Shown: in pieces, positions 62,018 to 64,000 of the stretch | Layout: every line of letters begins with the position of its first letter | Position numbering within the stretch: position 1 is the first letter of the stretch | Assembly: GCA_022376515.1 (NCBI GenBank) | Contig: WTXI01000096.1 | Span: 62,001 to 126,000 of the forward strand | Reading direction: 5' to 3' | Length of the DNA: 64,000 bases | DNA from: Lactifluus volemus | Lineage: Eukaryota; Basidiomycota; Agaricomycetes; Russulales; Russulaceae | Notes under the pieces: generated by a model | Told to the model about the DNA's origin: nothing | What the model saw: the letters and a program-made list of their open reading frames with translations, nothing else | Database searches by the model: none | Made by a program: the position numbers and the translations under genes

Positions 62018-64000
62018 CTATTTAGATAAATCGTTAGTAGCCCAATCCGATCCATAAGCAAAATCTGAGAGATCAAGCCGTGTCTCATGTTTGCCTGCAA
62101 TCCAGATAGTGCTGGGTCTATGAAGGCATGGCCTATGTAGCTCGGGAATCCAAAGCACAAGTTCATTCTCTTCTCCATGTAACCAACCATCACTATCAAT
62201 CGAGGGTTGGTCCGTAAATTGATTCTTAATACTTTCAGCTCGGGTTGCAGCCTCCAGCAAACGAGTTGTGCCGTTGTCTGAAGCTGATGCAGTATGCTGT
62301 CCACCTAGTGAGTATGCAACAGATGTGACTGAATAGTAAATGGGCCCACTACAATTTGTCCTGTTGTGACATCCCACACCCGAATCGTGCGATCAGAAGA
62401 GGCCGATGCAATACGCTCCCCGTCTGGTGAGAATGCAACAGAGAAGACCCACTCGGTGTGTCCAGTAAATGGGCCCGCTACAATCTGTCCTGTTGTGGCA
62501 TCCCACACCCTAATCGTGTGATCATAAGAGGCCGATGCGATACGCTCCCCATCTGGTGAGAATGCAACAGAGATGACCGGCTCGGTGTGTCCAGTAAATG
62601 GGCCCGCTACAATCTGTCCTGTTGTTGCATCCCACACCCGAATTGTGCGATCAGAAGAGGCCGATGCGATACGCTCCCCATCTGGTGAGAATGCAACAGA
62701 TTTGACCGGATCGGTGTGTCTAGTAAATGGGCCTGCTACAATCTGTCCTGTTGTGGCATCCCACACCCGAATCATGCGATCAGAAGAGGCCGATGCGATA
62801 CGCTCCCCGTCTGGTGAGAATGCAACAGATGTGACTGAAGAGGTGTGTCCAGTAAATGGGCCCGCTACAATCTGTCCTGTTGTGGCATCCCACACCCGAA
62901 TCGTGCGATCAAAAGAGGCCGATGCGATACGCTCCCCGTCTGGTGAGAATGCAACAGAGTTGACCGGACGGGTGTGTCCAGTAAGTGGGCCCGCTACAAT
63001 CTGTCCTGCTGTGGCATCCCACACCCGAATTGTGCGATCATAAGAGGCCGATGCGATACGCTCCCCGTCTGGTGAGAATGCAACAGAGTTGACCGGACAG
63101 GTGTGTCCAGTAAGTGGGCCCGCTACAATCTGTCCTGTTCTGGCATCCCACACCCGAATCGTGCGATCATTCGAGGCCGATGCGATACGCTCCCCGTCTG
63201 GTGAGAATGCAACAGAGTTGACTGGGTCAGTGTGTCTAGTAAATGGGCCCCCTACAATCTGTCCTGTTGTGGCATCCCACACCCGAATCGAGCGATCAGA
63301 AGAGGCCGATGCGATACGCTCCCCATCTGGTGAGAATGCAACAGAGAAGACCGAATTGGTGTGTCCAGTAAATGGGCCCGCTACAATCTGTCCTGTTCTG
63401 GCATCCCACACCCGAATCGAGCGATCACCAGAGGCCGATGCGATACGCTCCCCGTCTGGTGAGAATGCAACAGATGTGACTGAAAAGGTGTGTCCAGTAA
63501 ATGGGCCTGCTACAATCTGTCCTGTTGTGGCATCCCACACCCGAATCGTGTGATCACCAGAGGCCGATGCGATACGCTCCCCGTCTGGTGAGAATGCAAC
63601 AGAGAAGACCAAATCGGTGTGTCCAGTAAATGGGCCTGCTACAATCTGTCCTGTTGTGGCATCCCACACCCGAATCGTGTGATCATGCGAGGCCGATGCG
63701 ATACGCTCCCCGTCTGGTGAGAATGCAACAGATGTGACTGAAGAGGTGTGTCCAGTAAATGGGCCCGCTACAATCTGTCCTGTTGTGGCATCCCACACCC
63801 GAATCGTGCGATCAAAAGAGGCCGATGCGATACGCTCCCCGTCTGGTGAGAATGCAACAGAGTTGACCGGACGGGTGTGTCCAGTAAATGGGCCCGCTAC
63901 AATATGTCCTGTTGTGGCATCCCACACTCGAATCGTGCGATCATCCGAGGCGGATGTGATACGCTCACCGTCTGGTGAGAATGCAACAGATGTGACCAGA
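62018..64000 (-). CDS. NLR3 WD40 region, partial (5' end beyond window)
   Basis: The frame is open from the window edge to 62305. It holds 13 complete WD40 units of exactly 129 bp (43 aa; core SVAFSPDGERIASAS, IRVWDATTGQIVAGPF) plus part of another at the edge. Units are nearly identical, also at synonymous sites. Differences concentrate at the two residues after GHT, the residue after the next Val, and the residues around the Asp of SxD. After 62340 a deletion of about 8 bases shifts the frame (stop at 62305-62307). The expected tail continues in another frame to 62018 (DGWLHGEENELVLWIP, HETRLDLSDFAYGSDW). NACHT and N-terminal domains would lie to the right of the window. Confidence 0.85.

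Noticed and set aside
62573..63553. Two long plus-strand frames opposite NLR3
   Set aside because: Same shadow effect of the 129-bp units; no splice or start context.
62305..64000. Regular repeats resembling a CRISPR array
   Set aside because: Units are 129 bp with coding sense as WD40 and no short repeat/spacer structure; the host is a fungus.

Overview
The window looks like nuclear DNA of a filamentous basidiomycete, probably an agaricomycete. Introns are short (about 44-66 nt), with GTRNGT-type donors and CTRAY-type branch sites. The gene families also fit: divergent F-box proteins in many copies, C2/helical/NACHT/WD40 NOD-like receptors (NLRs), an NmrA-type oxidoreductase, a KLHDC4/Kel3-type kelch protein and a wax-synthase-like MBOAT enzyme. 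No bacterial, organellar, CRISPR, rRNA or tRNA feature was found. All calls come from reading the sequence; no database search was run.

Layout. 1.36-2.11 kb: a Ser/Arg/His-rich unknown protein. 4.2-11.1 kb: three tandem F-box genes (the third broken), then a minus-strand gene resembling a Kre9/Knh1-like GPI-anchored surface protein and an F-box relic. 15.7-21.1 kb, minus strand: NLR1, with intact NACHT and WD40 exons but a damaged 5' end. 21.9-23.8 kb: a fourth F-box gene, inside a segmental duplication of the second. 24.1-25.2 kb: an N-terminal-only NLR fragment, followed by an F-box relic. 25.8-28.9 kb has no recognisable gene. 28.9-30.1 kb: an intact NmrA-family gene with a minisatellite and a GC-AG intron. 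31.9-34.5 kb: the kelch/DUF4110 gene, with four single-base frame breaks. 36.5-38.0 kb and 46.3-48.2 kb: two members of a second F-box subfamily. 43.6-44.9 kb: a heavily frameshifted wax synthase. 48.25-49.06 kb: another NLR N-terminal fragment. 50.9-56.1 kb: NLR2, with an open NACHT exon and a decayed WD40 array. 58.1-60.1 kb: two non-LTR-type insertions with target-site duplications and A-rich tails. 60.3-61.7 kb: a condensin subunit 1 relic. 62.0-64.0 kb: the 3' end of NLR3, with 13 or more nearly identical 129-bp WD40 units, running off the window.

The main theme is an NLR/F-box birth-and-death region. Two lineage-expanded families are interleaved as intact genes, recent duplicates, N-terminal-only pieces and relics. 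NLR3 shows the repeat homogenisation and confined variability known from fungal allorecognition HNWD genes (het-e/het-d type). NLR1 and NLR2 show degenerating stages. Many frame breaks are single-base deletions, so either a deletion-biased decay process or consensus error affects the region. Pseudogene calls resting only on such breaks should be read with that in mind.
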